This document shows positions 41,119 through 50,784 of a stretch of 64,000 bases of DNA, one piece after another. The stretch is from WTFV01 sp965203525. Its GTDB lineage: Bacteria > Acidobacteriota > Vicinamibacteria > Vicinamibacterales > UBA8438. Numbering within the stretch: the first letter of the stretch is position 1; each line of letters starts with the position of its first letter. Location of the stretch: positions 4,898,001 through 4,962,000 of the forward strand of contig OZ241898.1 of assembly GCA_965203525.1 (NCBI GenBank), read 5' to 3'. A model generated the notes under the pieces. That model was not told where the DNA came from, ran no database searches, and worked only from the letters and a program-made list of their open reading frames with translations. The position numbers and the translations under genes were made by a program.

Positions 41119-42684
41119 TCAGTCGATCCAGGCGCGGAGGTCGCGGCCGGTCATCTCGGGCGGGGCGCCGACGCCGGCGACGGCCAGCAGCGTGGGGGCG
41201 ACGTCGCGCAGCGATCCGTCCCGCAGCGCGTGGCGCGCCCGGGAGAGCCGCCGGTCGACGAGCAGCACCGGCACGGGATTGCTGGTGTGCGCCGTGTGCG
41301 GTCCGTTGCGTTCCGCATCCCACATCTGCTCGGCGTTGCCGTGGTCGGCGGTCACGATCAGCGTGCCCTCCGCCCCGGTGACGGCGGCGGCGATGCGGTC
41401 CAGGCAGCCGTCGAGGGTCGCCACGGCGCGGGCCGCGGCGTCCAGGTCGCCGGTGTGTCCCACCATGTCGGCGTTGGCGAAATTGCAGACGATCACGTCG
41501 TGGCGGCCGTGCTCCACGTCGTCGACGAGCGCGTCGGTGATGCCGGCCGCGCTCATCTCCGGCCGCAGGTCGTAGGTCGGGACCCTGGGCGACGGCACCA
41601 GGATGCGATCTTCTCCCGCGTACGGCCGTTCCTCGCCGCTGTTGAAGAAATAGGTGACGTGGGCGTACTTCTCAGTCTCCGCCAGCCGCAGGCTGGTCCG
41701 GCCGGCCGCGGCCAGGACCTCCGCCACGTTGCCCGCGAACGACGGCGGATCGAAGGCGACGGGCAGGCCGTAGTCCGCGTCGTACTCGGTCAGCGTCGTG
41801 ACCGCGACGGCGGGGCGGCGCGGGCGCTCGAACGCGTCGAACCGGCGCTCGTCGAACGCGAGGGCCCGGGTCAACTGCCGCGCCCGGTCCGCGCGGAAGT
41901 TGAAGAACACGACCGAGTCGCCGTCGCGCAGGGGGCCGACCGGCCGCCCGTCGCCGTCCACCACCACGCCCGGCTCGATGAACTCGTCCGTCGTGCCCGC
42001 GGCGTAGGCGCCGGCGACCAGCGCGCCGGCGTCCGGGGCGGTGCGCCCGGCGCCCTCGGTCAGCGCCGCCCAGGCGCGCCGGGTCCGCTCCCAGCGCCGA
42101 TCGCGGTCCATCGCGTAGTAGCGGCCGATGACCGTCGCGATGCGTCCCGCGCCCGAATCCGCCAGCATGCGCTCGACGGTCGCGACGTCGTCCGCCGCGG
42201 CGGTGGGCGCGGTGTCGCGTCCGTCGGTGAGCGCGTGGACGAACAGCCGCGCCACGCGCTGCCGCCGCGCCATCTCGACGAGCGCCGCCAGATGCCGGAG
42301 GTGGCTGTGCACGCCCCCCTGCGAGACCAGCCCCACCAGGTGCAGCGCGTGCCGGTCCCCTGCGCACCGCGCCATGGCCGCGGACAGCGCCGGGTTCGCG
42401 AAGAATTCGCCCTCCCGGATGCTGCGGTCGATCCGGGACAGATCCTGGTAGACCACGCGGCCCGCGCCGAGGTTCATGTGACCCACCTCGGAGTTGCCCA
42501 TCTGGCCTGCCGGCAGGCCGACCGCTTCGCCGCTGGTCACGAGCGACGCATGCGGAAAGCGCTCCCGGAGCCCGGCGTACGCGGGCGTGCGGGCCAGGGC
42601 GATCGCGTTGTGATCGCGCTCGGGGCTGATTCCCCAGCCGTCGAGGACGACGAGGACGGCCGGCGGGCGGCGGGCGGCGGACAT
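41119..42684 (-). CDS. gpmI: 2,3-bisphosphoglycerate-independent phosphoglycerate mutase
   Basis: The 521-residue enzyme is of standard family length. Motifs are LVVLDGWGIS (metal D15), QMGNSEVGHMNLGAGR with catalytic S65, VHALTDGRDT, VVFFNFRADRARQLT, EKYAHVTYFFNSG and TADHGNAEQM. It interconverts 3- and 2-phosphoglycerate with manganese in glycolysis. ATG 42684 (MSAARRPPAVLVVLDGWG) gives the usual N-terminus; the frame is open further upstream without support. Confidence 0.95.
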   Translation of the reverse strand: MSAARRPPAVLVVLDGWGISPERDHNAIALARTPAYAGLRERFPHASLVTSGEAVGLPAGQMGNSEVGHMNLGAGRVVYQDLSRIDRSIREGEFFANPALSAAMARCAGDRHALHLVGLVSQGGVHSHLRHLAALVEMARRQRVARLFVHALTDGRDTAPTAAADDVATVERMLADSGAGRIATVIGRYYAMDRDRRWERTRRAWAALTEGAGRTAPDAGALVAGAYAAGTTDEFIEPGVVVDGDGRPVGPLRDGDSVVFFNFRADRARQLTRALAFDERRFDAFERPRRPAVAVTTLTEYDADYGLPVAFDPPSFAGNVAEVLAAAGRTSLRLAETEKYAHVTYFFNSGEERPYAGEDRILVPSPRVPTYDLRPEMSAAGITDALVDDVEHGRHDVIVCNFANADMVGHTGDLDAAARAVATLDGCLDRIAAAVTGAEGTLIVTADHGNAEQMWDAERNGPHTAHTSNPVPVLLVDRRLSRARHALRDGSLRDVAPTLLAVAGVGAPPEMTGRDLRAWID

Positions 42685-42792
42685 GACGGCGGGGGACGTA
42701 CGCCGGATCATAGCACTCCGGAGGACGCCGGGACTGCCGACGTGACGCATAACCGCTTGCGAATCAGTGCTTTATGGCGCTGGAGCCGGTTT

Positions 42793-42822
42793 TGACTTGC
42801 GCGCCGGCGGTCGCATATGATT
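42793..42822 (+). promoter_or_regulatory. Sigma-70-type promoter
   Basis: TTGACT (42793-42798), 18-base spacer, TATGAT (42817-42822), 43 bases before the ATG of the exported-protein gene at 42866. This AT-rich patch stands out in the GC-rich surroundings. Confidence 0.75.
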
Positions 42823-42865
42823 CGTCGATCAACCGTGAGTCCATCCGGCAGGAGATCAACATCCC

Positions 42866-44005
42866 ATGCATGACATCACCCGGTCGTCGAGAATCCTGGC
42901 TGCGTGCGTCGCGGTCGCGTTGCCGGCCGTCGCTCCCGCCGCCCAGGACGACCTCGAGGACTGGCAGAGAGCGGAGTTGCGCGCGATGCTCGAAGCCGTC
43001 GAGGCCGGGCTCGACGGCCGGATCGTCCCGGTCGGCGAACCGTTCGGGTTCCGGCCCGACTTTCTCAAGGGCACCGACGGCAACGCCTACGTGCCGTTCA
43101 CGTTGTCGATCGAGCCGGACCGGGTCGACACCCCGACGCTCGCCATGTACCTGTACGTGGTCGAGCCCGGGGACGACGCGGCGGTCTTCGAGGACGCGTT
43201 CTTCGCGAACGCGGCGTCGGCCGGCGACGAGCCGATTCGCATCAGCCGGGCGTTCGCGGTTCCGGGCGGCGCCTACGACGTGTACGTCGTGCTGCGGGAG
43301 AGCTCCGAGGATCTGGCGCCGGACGACAACCGCCCGGGCGACCGGGATCGGGCGCAGATCGACGACTACTGCGCCACCGAGTTTCCGGACGACGTCGGCA
43401 TGCGCTTCGCGTGTCAGGAGCAGGAGTACCGGGCGTACCGCCTGCAGCGGCGCCCGCGGCGCAACTTCGACGAAAACGAAGAGCACGCGACGATGATGAT
43501 GCTGCGGACGCGCGTCGACGTGCCGGATCTGTGGAACGATCGGCTGCAGTTGAGCTCGATCATCCTGCCGGAGCTGGTGGAGCCGCTGTCCGCACCGCTG
43601 ACGCCGGACGAGCAGGTTCTCAGTCCGTACAGCCTCGGAACCACGCGCATCGTCCCGAAGTTCGACCAGGACTTCGGGAAGCAGGCGGAGCTGTCGCTGA
43701 TCTTTCTCGTCTACAACCCGGGTCTCGCCGACGGAACGAAGCCGGACGTCACGATCGAGTACGCGTTCCATCAGCAGACGGCCGGGGGCGAAGAGTACTT
43801 CAACCGGACGAACCCGCAGCAGTTCAACGGCCAGACGCTTCCGCCCGGTTTCGACCTGACGCTGGGCCACCAGATCGTGGCGGGGCAGACGGTGCCGCTG
43901 TCGCTCTTCCCGGCCGGAAGCTACCGGCTGGAGATCAAGGTCACGGACAACACGAACTCCGCGGAGATCATCGAGAACGTGACGTTCAACGTGCTGGAGC
44001 AATAG
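42866..44005 (+). CDS. Exported protein of unknown function, beta-rich
   Basis: The 379-residue protein has a signal peptide cleaved near APAAQD. It contains FGFRPDFLKGTDGNAYVPFT, FAVPGGAYDVYVVLRE and a C-terminal FNGQTLPPGFDLTLGHQIVA with FPAGSYRLEIKVTDN, a beta-sandwich pattern seen in acidobacterial exported proteins. No enzyme motif is seen. It has its own promoter (42793-42822) and is followed 35 bases later by a receptor-like protein, so the two may form an operon. Confidence 0.8.
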   Translation: MHDITRSSRILAACVAVALPAVAPAAQDDLEDWQRAELRAMLEAVEAGLDGRIVPVGEPFGFRPDFLKGTDGNAYVPFTLSIEPDRVDTPTLAMYLYVVEPGDDAAVFEDAFFANAASAGDEPIRISRAFAVPGGAYDVYVVLRESSEDLAPDDNRPGDRDRAQIDDYCATEFPDDVGMRFACQEQEYRAYRLQRRPRRNFDENEEHATMMMLRTRVDVPDLWNDRLQLSSIILPELVEPLSAPLTPDEQVLSPYSLGTTRIVPKFDQDFGKQAELSLIFLVYNPGLADGTKPDVTIEYAFHQQTAGGEEYFNRTNPQQFNGQTLPPGFDLTLGHQIVAGQTVPLSLFPAGSYRLEIKVTDNTNSAEIIENVTFNVLEQ

Positions 44006-44040
44006 GAGGGGCCGCGGATCCCGGGCGGCCTGAAACAAGA

Positions 44041-46047
44041 ATGGCCCGCAGCCTTTTCTTCGGCGTCGGCATCGCACTGCTGGCCGGGAGCGTCTTCCCG
44101 GCGCTCGCGGCGGGTCAGGATCCGCTCGCCGCGCCAGCCGTCCCCGGGGCGCACGGGAAAGCCGCGGCCGCCGCGGGGGAGCTGGCCGGCGTCGTCACCA
44201 CGACCGGCGGCGTAGCGGTCGGAGACGTCCTGATCTCGCTGTCCGGGCCGGGCGGGTCGGCCCTGGCCGTTTCCGACGCCGCCGGACGCTTCCGGTTCGA
44301 CGCGCTCGCGGCGGGACGCTACCTGTTGCGCACGCATCCGGCCGGCGCCGGCGCGGGTCGGCGGTTCGTGCGGATTGCGCCGGGCGCAGCGGTCTTCGAG
44401 CCGTTCGTGCTCGACGAAACCGGGGCGGCGGGCCGGGAGCTCCGGTTCGCGGGCGGCGCCTTCCCGCTCGGCGGCGCTCCGGTCACGCACGTCCCCGCGG
44501 GCGACGACGCCCTCCCGTCCGGGGAGGAAGCCGGCGGCGCGCCGGCGGCGGAGGCGGCGGATTCCGGCTCGCGGGCCGCCGCCGATGCGCGGCAGCGGGG
44601 CGGCAGGACGTGGTGGCTGCGGCGCGCGCGGCGCAGCGTGCTCAAGGAACGGACGCCCGGCGCATCCCTCGTGCAGCGGGGCGGCGGGCGCGCCCCGGGT
44701 TCCGGCGAGACGGCCGGCCTCGCCGAGCGCTGGGCCGCGTCCGGCCACGCACCGCCGGGGCATCCGCTGGCCGGCTTGCCCGGGCTGCCCGTCTCCGGGG
44801 AGGTTCAGCTTCTGACGCGGGCCACGCTGGCCGGACCGGGCTTCCTCTGGCCGTCCGCCGCCTGGCCCGGGCAGGTGGCCTACGTGTCCGTGGCGCCGTC
44901 GGGCCCCGGCGACTGGGCGTTGCGCGGCACCGTCGACGTGACGACCGGCGCGACCTCGTCCTGGGCGATCGCCGGCTGGTACGCGGCGGAGCCGCGCGAC
45001 GATCACGACCTGCAGGTCGCGATCTCGTACAGCCGCCAGGCGCACGCGGCCGCCGCCGACCTGCGTCTCGACGGCGGCGGGCCGGTCGACGCGGGCTTGC
45101 CCAGCCGCGAGGTCGGCCGCCTCGACGTGGTCGATACGTGGACCGTTTCACCCGCCCTCGAGGTCGGCTACGGCGCCGAGCTCGCACGGTACGGCTACCT
45201 GGAGGACGGCCGGCTGTTCAGCCCGCGGGCGAGCGTCACGGTGGCGCCGGCCGCCCGGACCCGGGTGCGGGCGGCGCTGTCCCGGAACCTGACCGCCCCG
45301 GGCGGCGAGCAGTTCCTCCCGCCGCTCGACGGCGTGTGGCTGCCGCCGGAACGGACGTACACGTCGCTTTCCGGGTTCCGGGACCTGCAGGCCCAGGAAG
45401 TCCGGCACGCGGAAGTCGGCCTCGAGCGCGACCTCGGGGCACGCGCCGCCGTCGGCGTGCGGCGTTTCAGCCAGACCGTCGACGGCCAGCTCCTGGCGAT
45501 GTTCGCGCCCGGCGCGCACGCGCCGCCCGGAACCCTGCCGGCGTCCGGCGGGCACTACTACCTGACCGCCGCCGGCGGCGTCGACGCGGAGGGCTGGGGC
45601 GTCACCTTCAGCCAGGAGCTCGACGAGCGGTTGCGCGGCGCGGTCGACTACCGCGTCGTCCGCGCGGAGTGGACTCCACCGGGCGCCGCGGGCGCGGCGC
45701 AGCCTGCCGGGTTGCCGCGGGCCGGCCGGCAGCGCTTCCATGACGCGACGGCGACGCTGGAAGCCGAGATCCCCGAGACGTCGACGCGGGTGGCCGCGCG
45801 CTGCCGCGTCAGCACGGCGTACGCGCGTCCCGGCCGCGACGGCGTGACCTCCGGCCTCGATGCCCGTTTCGACGTGCAGGTCACCCAGGCCCTGCCCTTC
45901 GCGCCGTTCGAGGGAAGCGACTGGGAGTTGCTCGTCGCCTTGCGCAGCCTCTTCCACGGGCCGGCCGAGGGCGCATCCATCCATGACGAGTTGCTCGTCG
46001 TCGATCCGCCGCGGCAACTCGTCGGCGGTCTGGTCGTCCATTTCTGA
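44041..46047 (+). CDS. TonB-dependent receptor-like outer-membrane protein with carboxypeptidase-regulatory domain
   Basis: The 668-residue protein has a signal peptide (to ~residue 25), then an N-terminal CarboxypepD_reg-like sandwich (ELAGVVTTTGGVAVGDVLIS through SDAAGRFRFDALAAGRYLLR). A disordered, basic linker follows, then a long beta-rich region ending LVGGLVVHF, the terminal aromatic residue expected of a barrel. No canonical plug is obvious, so TonB dependence is uncertain. It lies downstream of the exported beta-rich protein. Confidence 0.75.
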   Translation: MARSLFFGVGIALLAGSVFPALAAGQDPLAAPAVPGAHGKAAAAAGELAGVVTTTGGVAVGDVLISLSGPGGSALAVSDAAGRFRFDALAAGRYLLRTHPAGAGAGRRFVRIAPGAAVFEPFVLDETGAAGRELRFAGGAFPLGGAPVTHVPAGDDALPSGEEAGGAPAAEAADSGSRAAADARQRGGRTWWLRRARRSVLKERTPGASLVQRGGGRAPGSGETAGLAERWAASGHAPPGHPLAGLPGLPVSGEVQLLTRATLAGPGFLWPSAAWPGQVAYVSVAPSGPGDWALRGTVDVTTGATSSWAIAGWYAAEPRDDHDLQVAISYSRQAHAAAADLRLDGGGPVDAGLPSREVGRLDVVDTWTVSPALEVGYGAELARYGYLEDGRLFSPRASVTVAPAARTRVRAALSRNLTAPGGEQFLPPLDGVWLPPERTYTSLSGFRDLQAQEVRHAEVGLERDLGARAAVGVRRFSQTVDGQLLAMFAPGAHAPPGTLPASGGHYYLTAAGGVDAEGWGVTFSQELDERLRGAVDYRVVRAEWTPPGAAGAAQPAGLPRAGRQRFHDATATLEAEIPETSTRVAARCRVSTAYARPGRDGVTSGLDARFDVQVTQALPFAPFEGSDWELLVALRSLFHGPAEGASIHDELLVVDPPRQLVGGLVVHF

Positions 46048-46304
46048 GTCGGGTTCGCCGCCGGTGCCGGGTCGAGTGCAGCCGTCGCCGGCGGCGCGCT
46101 GCCGAAGAGTTTCGCTGGGAGTCGCCGGTTCCGGGTCGAGTCGTTGGCGGCCGGCCGGCACGATTCGGAATATTGGATCGCCGGGTCCATTTTCCTGCAT
46201 CCGCCGGGCTGCGGCTCCCCGTGCGTTTCCGCCTGCAAGGATCTTGCGCGCGTGCGGCGGCGGCATGCATGGCGCATGTTTTGCACGGATGAGATCCGAG
46301 CCTC
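46048..46304. other. Intergenic gap before the kinase gene
   Basis: A 257-base gap without a credible gene. A short weak duplication is present (CCGGGTCGAG at 46067 and 46131, period 64 bp, with similar flanks). The kinase promoter must lie here, but no clear one was found. Confidence 0.5.
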
Positions 46305-49220
46305 ATGACGTTGGCTGAACGCAAGGCCGGTTCTCGCCGCCGCGGCGAGTGGGGGCGGGCCCTGCTTGCCGTCGGTGTCGTCGCGGCGTTGCTGTGTCTG
46401 GCCGTCGCCAACGCGTTCGTCCGCGCCGACGGGAGCGGCGTAGGGGACGGCGTGCTGTGGAGGGACGGCGCCGGCGGGCTGGTCGCGGCGACGGTGGCGC
46501 CGGACTCGCCGGCGGCGGCGGCAGGGATCGAGGCGGGTGACGTGCTGCTGGCCGTTCGGGGCCGGCCGCTCGAACGCCGCGCCGAGCTGCTGCGCCTGCT
46601 GGCGTCCGTTGCGGAAGGGACGCGTCTCGACTACACGCTTCTGCGCCCCGGCGAGCGGCGGTTGCATACCGTTGCGCTCGAGAAGGCCGCCCCGGCGGCT
46701 CTGCCGACGTACTTCGTGCTCGCCGCCATCGGCCTGCTCGGGCTGCTCGTCGGCGCCGCGGTGCGCGTCCGGCGGCCGGGGCGTCAGGCCACGCTCCATT
46801 TCTTCTGGCTGACCGTCGCCTTCTTCGGCGTGTTCGCGTTCTCGCACACCGGGCGGGGCGATCGGCTCGACCAGGTCTTCTTCTGGGCCGACGAAGTAGC
46901 CATTCTGCTGTTGGCCCCCCTCTTCATGCACTTCGCCCTGGTGTTCCCGGAGCGCGCCCCGGGCTGGCTCCGGCACCGGTTCGGACGGGGCCTGCTGCCC
47001 CTCGTCTACGCGCCCGCGGCCGTTCTCGGCGCGATGCAGGCGGGGGCGGTGCTCGGCCCGGACGCCGGCGCAGGCTTCACGCGGGCCGTCGAGCGGGTCT
47101 GGAGCCTGCAGCACCTCTACCTGGCGGCGTGCACGCTGGGGGGGCTGACCATGATGGTCGTCGGCCTGCGCCGCGTCAGCTCCAGCACGGCGCGGCGCCA
47201 GTTGCGCTGGATCGTGTCCGGCGCCGTGCTCGGGGGCCTGCCGTTCACGTTCGGCTACGCGGTTCCCTATGCCCTCGGTTTCGAACCCGCCGGCGGGCTG
47301 GAGCTGACCGCGGTGCCGCTGGGCCTGATTCCGCTGGCGTTCGCGTCGGCAATCGTCCGCTACCGGCTCCGCGACGTGGAGGTCATCGTCAAGCGGAGCG
47401 TCGGCTACGCGGTGGTGGTGGCGGCGATGGCCGTGATCTACTTCGGACTGGAGCGCCTGGCCGCCGCGGTGTTCCTCGACGAGTTCGGTCAGCGCAACTC
47501 GATCATCGCGTTGCTGGCGACGGCGGTCGTGGCGCTGCTGGCGAGGCCGGCCAAGAAGACCATACAAACCATGCTCGACCGGGCCCACTACCGCGAGCGG
47601 TTCGACTATCGGCGCGCCCTGACCCGGTTCGCCCGCGACCTCAGCGCCGACCTGGACCTCGAGCGGCTGAGCGAACGACTGGTGGCCCGGGTTGCGGAGA
47701 CCCTCGGCATCGATCGCATGGCGCTGCTGCTGGGCCGCGACCCGTCCGCCGCCGGAACGCACTCCGCGGGCGACGACTTCCACCCGTTGCGCTGGGTCGG
47801 GTTCGACGCCGCGCCGCCCGTGTTGCCGCGCGCCTCCAGCCTCGGAAAGCGGATGCGCGCCCGGCAGACGGTGCTGCTGGACGATCCGGGCAGCCGGCGG
47901 AAGTGCGCCGCGGGCGATGCGGCGTTCTGGCACGCGCGCGGTCTGTACTACTTCGTGCCCTGCGTCTCCGAGGGGGAAGCCATCGCGGTCATGGCCCTCG
48001 GCCGCAGGGAGAGCGGCGAACCGCTGAGCAGCGAGGACGTGGCGCTGCTGGCCGCCGTGGCCGGGCAGGTGGCGACCGCCCTGGAGAACGGGCGTCTGTA
48101 CGGCCGGCTCCGGGAGAAGGCGGGCGAGCTCGACCGCCTGCGGCAGTTCAGCGAAAACGTCATCGAGTCGCTGAGCGACGGGCTGGCGGTGATGGATCTC
48201 GACGACCGCATCGTCCGTTGGAACGCCGGTTTCGAACGCCTGCACGGCGTTCCGCGCGCCGAGGCGATCGGCAGGTCGCTGGACGAGGTGTTCGACGCGG
48301 ACTTCGTCGCGCGGCTGAACGCGGCGCGCGCGGAACGGCCGGCGGGGGCCGAGCTCTACCGCGTGCCGCTGCTCTCGCGGCACGAGGAGCGGCGGCGGTT
48401 GCGGGTCAAGGCCGCCACGGCGCCGCTGATGACGTCCGCCGGCCGGATCAGCGGTACGATGCTCATCGTGGTCGACAGCACGGCCCGGGCGCAGCTCGAA
48501 GAGCAGTTGCAGCTTTCGGAGAAGATGGCCTCCATCGGGGTGCTCGCGGCCGGGGTCGCGCACGAGGTCAACACGCCGTTGACCGGCATCTCCAGCTTCA
48601 CCCAGATGCTGCTGGAGGACGCGGATCCGGACGATCCGAGGACGCGGCTGCTGGAGAAGATCGAGCACCAGACGATCCGGGCGGCCCGGATCGTCAACGG
48701 CTTGCTGAACCTCGCGCGGCCGCGCCGGACGGACACGACCGGCCCGGTCGACGTCAACGCGGTGATCGGCGACGTGCTGGTGCTGCTGGAGCATCAGCTC
48801 GAAGCGGGCAACGTCAAGGTCCGCCGCGAGCTGGCGAGCCCGCCGCCGGTGGTGCAGGGCGTCGAGTTCAAGATGCAGCAGGTGTTCCTCAACCTGTTCC
48901 TCAACGCCCGCGACGCCATGCCGAGCGGCGGCTGGCTGGCGGTGAGCAGCCGCGTGGAGGAAGGCGCCGCCGTCATCGAGGTGTCCGACACCGGCGCGGG
49001 CATCTCGCCGGAGCACCTTTCGCGGATCTACGACCCGTTCTTCACGACCAAGACGGCCGGCCAGGGGACCGGACTCGGGCTGTCGGTCACCTACGGCGTC
49101 GTGCAGGAACACCAGGGGACCATCGAGTGCGCGAGCCGGCCGGGACACGGGACCCGGTTCACGCTGACCCTGCCGCTGGCGGCGCCGGACCAGGCGCCGG
49201 CCACCGAGGCGGCCCGCTGA
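46305..49220 (+). CDS. Membrane sensor histidine kinase with PDZ, GAF and PAS domains
   Basis: The 971-residue protein begins with a transmembrane helix (ALLAVGVVAALLCLAVANAF) and a periplasmic PDZ domain (ATVAPDSPAAAAGIEAGDVL). About seven membrane helices follow (~130-430), then GAF (~450-600), PAS (~615-730), a HisKA with LAAGVAHEVNTPLTGISS (H753) and a HATPase (DTGAGISPEHLSRIYDPFF, TGLGLSVTYG). It should phosphorylate the NtrC-type regulator four bases downstream. The PDZ domain suggests sensing of misfolded or free C-terminal peptides at the envelope; this is inference. Confidence 0.93.
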   Translation: MTLAERKAGSRRRGEWGRALLAVGVVAALLCLAVANAFVRADGSGVGDGVLWRDGAGGLVAATVAPDSPAAAAGIEAGDVLLAVRGRPLERRAELLRLLASVAEGTRLDYTLLRPGERRLHTVALEKAAPAALPTYFVLAAIGLLGLLVGAAVRVRRPGRQATLHFFWLTVAFFGVFAFSHTGRGDRLDQVFFWADEVAILLLAPLFMHFALVFPERAPGWLRHRFGRGLLPLVYAPAAVLGAMQAGAVLGPDAGAGFTRAVERVWSLQHLYLAACTLGGLTMMVVGLRRVSSSTARRQLRWIVSGAVLGGLPFTFGYAVPYALGFEPAGGLELTAVPLGLIPLAFASAIVRYRLRDVEVIVKRSVGYAVVVAAMAVIYFGLERLAAAVFLDEFGQRNSIIALLATAVVALLARPAKKTIQTMLDRAHYRERFDYRRALTRFARDLSADLDLERLSERLVARVAETLGIDRMALLLGRDPSAAGTHSAGDDFHPLRWVGFDAAPPVLPRASSLGKRMRARQTVLLDDPGSRRKCAAGDAAFWHARGLYYFVPCVSEGEAIAVMALGRRESGEPLSSEDVALLAAVAGQVATALENGRLYGRLREKAGELDRLRQFSENVIESLSDGLAVMDLDDRIVRWNAGFERLHGVPRAEAIGRSLDEVFDADFVARLNAARAERPAGAELYRVPLLSRHEERRRLRVKAATAPLMTSAGRISGTMLIVVDSTARAQLEEQLQLSEKMASIGVLAAGVAHEVNTPLTGISSFTQMLLEDADPDDPRTRLLEKIEHQTIRAARIVNGLLNLARPRRTDTTGPVDVNAVIGDVLVLLEHQLEAGNVKVRRELASPPPVVQGVEFKMQQVFLNLFLNARDAMPSGGWLAVSSRVEEGAAVIEVSDTGAGISPEHLSRIYDPFFTTKTAGQGTGLGLSVTYGVVQEHQGTIECASRPGHGTRFTLTLPLAAPDQAPATEAAR

Positions 49221-49224
49221 CCGC

Positions 49225-50754
49225 GTGCCGGAACCGATGCTGGACGGGGCTTCGCTGCTGGTCGTCGACGACGAGTCGATCATGCGGGAGATCCTCCAGT
49301 CCCTGCTGGAGCGCCAGGGGTGCCGCGTGCGGCTCGCGACCTCCGGCCGCGAGGGCGTCGAGCGCGCGCGGGCGGAGCCGTTCGACGCGGTGCTGCTCGA
49401 CGTGATGATGCCCGGGATGGACGGGCTGGCGGCTCTCGACGAGCTCGCGCGGTTCGACGAAGCGCCCCCGGTGATCATGATCACGGCGTTCGGCACTTCC
49501 GGGAACACCCGCGAGGCGTTCAAGCGCGGCGCCTTCGACTTCATCGAAAAGCCGTTCAAGAACGACGACGTGCTGCTCGTCGTGCGCAACGCGGTGGCGC
49601 AGCAGCGGCTCGCGAGCGAGAACCGCGCGTTGCGCCGGAGCCTGCGGGCGCAGGCGAGCCGGTTCGCCGACATCATCGGCCACGGCCCGCGCATCCGGAC
49701 GGTGTTCGAGACCATCGCGCAGGCGGCGCCCAGCCGCGCCACGATTCTGGTCTCGGGGGAGAGCGGAACCGGCAAGGAGCTCGTGGCGCGCGCGATACAC
49801 GCCAACTCGCCGCGCGCCGGCCGGCCGTTCGTCCCCGTCAACTCGGGCAGCCTGCCTCCGGATCTGCTGGAGTCGAACCTCTTCGGTCACGTGAAGGGGG
49901 CCTTCACCGGCGCGGTGACCTCCAAGAAGGGCCTCTTCGAGATGGCCGATCAGGGAAGCATCTTCTTCGACGAAATCGGCACGATCCCTCTGGAAACCCA
50001 GGCCAAGCTGTTGCGGGTGATCCAGGAGCGGGAGTTCAGGCGGCTGGGAGGCGTCGACACCGTCAAGGTGGACGTCCGGATCATCGCCGCCACCAACGTC
50101 GACCTGCAGCGGATGGTCGGGGACGGCGCGTTCCGGGAGGATCTGTACTATCGGCTGCACGTCATCGCCATCGAGCTGCCGCCTCTGCGCGAGCGCCGGG
50201 AGGACGTTCCGCTGCTCGCGCGGAGCTTCCTCACCCGGTACGGGAAGGAGAACGGCAAGCCCGACCTGGAGTTGACGCCGCGGGCGCTGGAGCTGCTGGA
50301 GGCGTATCACTGGCCCGGCAACGTGCGGGAGCTGGAGAACGTGATCGAGCGGGCGGCGGTGCTGACCGTCAAGCGCCAGATCGGTCCCGAGCTGATCCCC
50401 GACGTCGTCAAGGCGTCGTCCTCGTTCGATCTGCCGCACTTCGACATGCCGCGCGACGGGATCCCCTTCCGGAAGATCATCGACAACATGGAGGCGCGGC
50501 TGATCGTCCGCGCGCTCGAAGCGGCCGGCGGGGTCCAGAAGCGCGCCGCGGAGCTGCTGCAGGTCAAGCCGACGACCCTCAACGAGATGATCAAGCGCCA
50601 CGGGATTCGGGCGCGCGGGTCTCGCGGCGCCTCCGCCCGGGGCGGGTCCGGCGCCGCGGCGCGCACCGGCCAGGGCGCGGCGGGCGCGCAGTCCGCGCCG
50701 GTCGTTTCCGACCTCGCCGCAACGTTCGACAAGCGTCCGGGCCGCGCCGACTGA
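49225..50754 (+). CDS. Sigma-54-dependent NtrC-family response regulator
   Basis: The 509-residue protein has a receiver (phosphoacceptor D59 in LLDVMMPGMDG), an AAA+ domain with Walker A GESGTGKE (~177-184), GAFTGA (225-230), the sigma-54 contact loop, and FFDEIGTIPL. A Fis-type helix-turn-helix follows (AGGVQKRAAELLQVKPTTLN). The tail past it is Gly/Ala-rich. It activates sigma-54 promoters on phosphorylation by the adjacent kinase. The start is GTG 49225 or ATG 49237. Its regulon is not evident in the window. Confidence 0.95.
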   Translation: MPEPMLDGASLLVVDDESIMREILQSLLERQGCRVRLATSGREGVERARAEPFDAVLLDVMMPGMDGLAALDELARFDEAPPVIMITAFGTSGNTREAFKRGAFDFIEKPFKNDDVLLVVRNAVAQQRLASENRALRRSLRAQASRFADIIGHGPRIRTVFETIAQAAPSRATILVSGESGTGKELVARAIHANSPRAGRPFVPVNSGSLPPDLLESNLFGHVKGAFTGAVTSKKGLFEMADQGSIFFDEIGTIPLETQAKLLRVIQEREFRRLGGVDTVKVDVRIIAATNVDLQRMVGDGAFREDLYYRLHVIAIELPPLRERREDVPLLARSFLTRYGKENGKPDLELTPRALELLEAYHWPGNVRELENVIERAAVLTVKRQIGPELIPDVVKASSSFDLPHFDMPRDGIPFRKIIDNMEARLIVRALEAAGGVQKRAAELLQVKPTTLNEMIKRHGIRARGSRGASARGGSGAAARTGQGAAGAQSAPVVSDLAATFDKRPGRAD

Positions 50755-50784
50755 TTCTCCGGGGAAGCGCCGGGCGCGGTCCGT

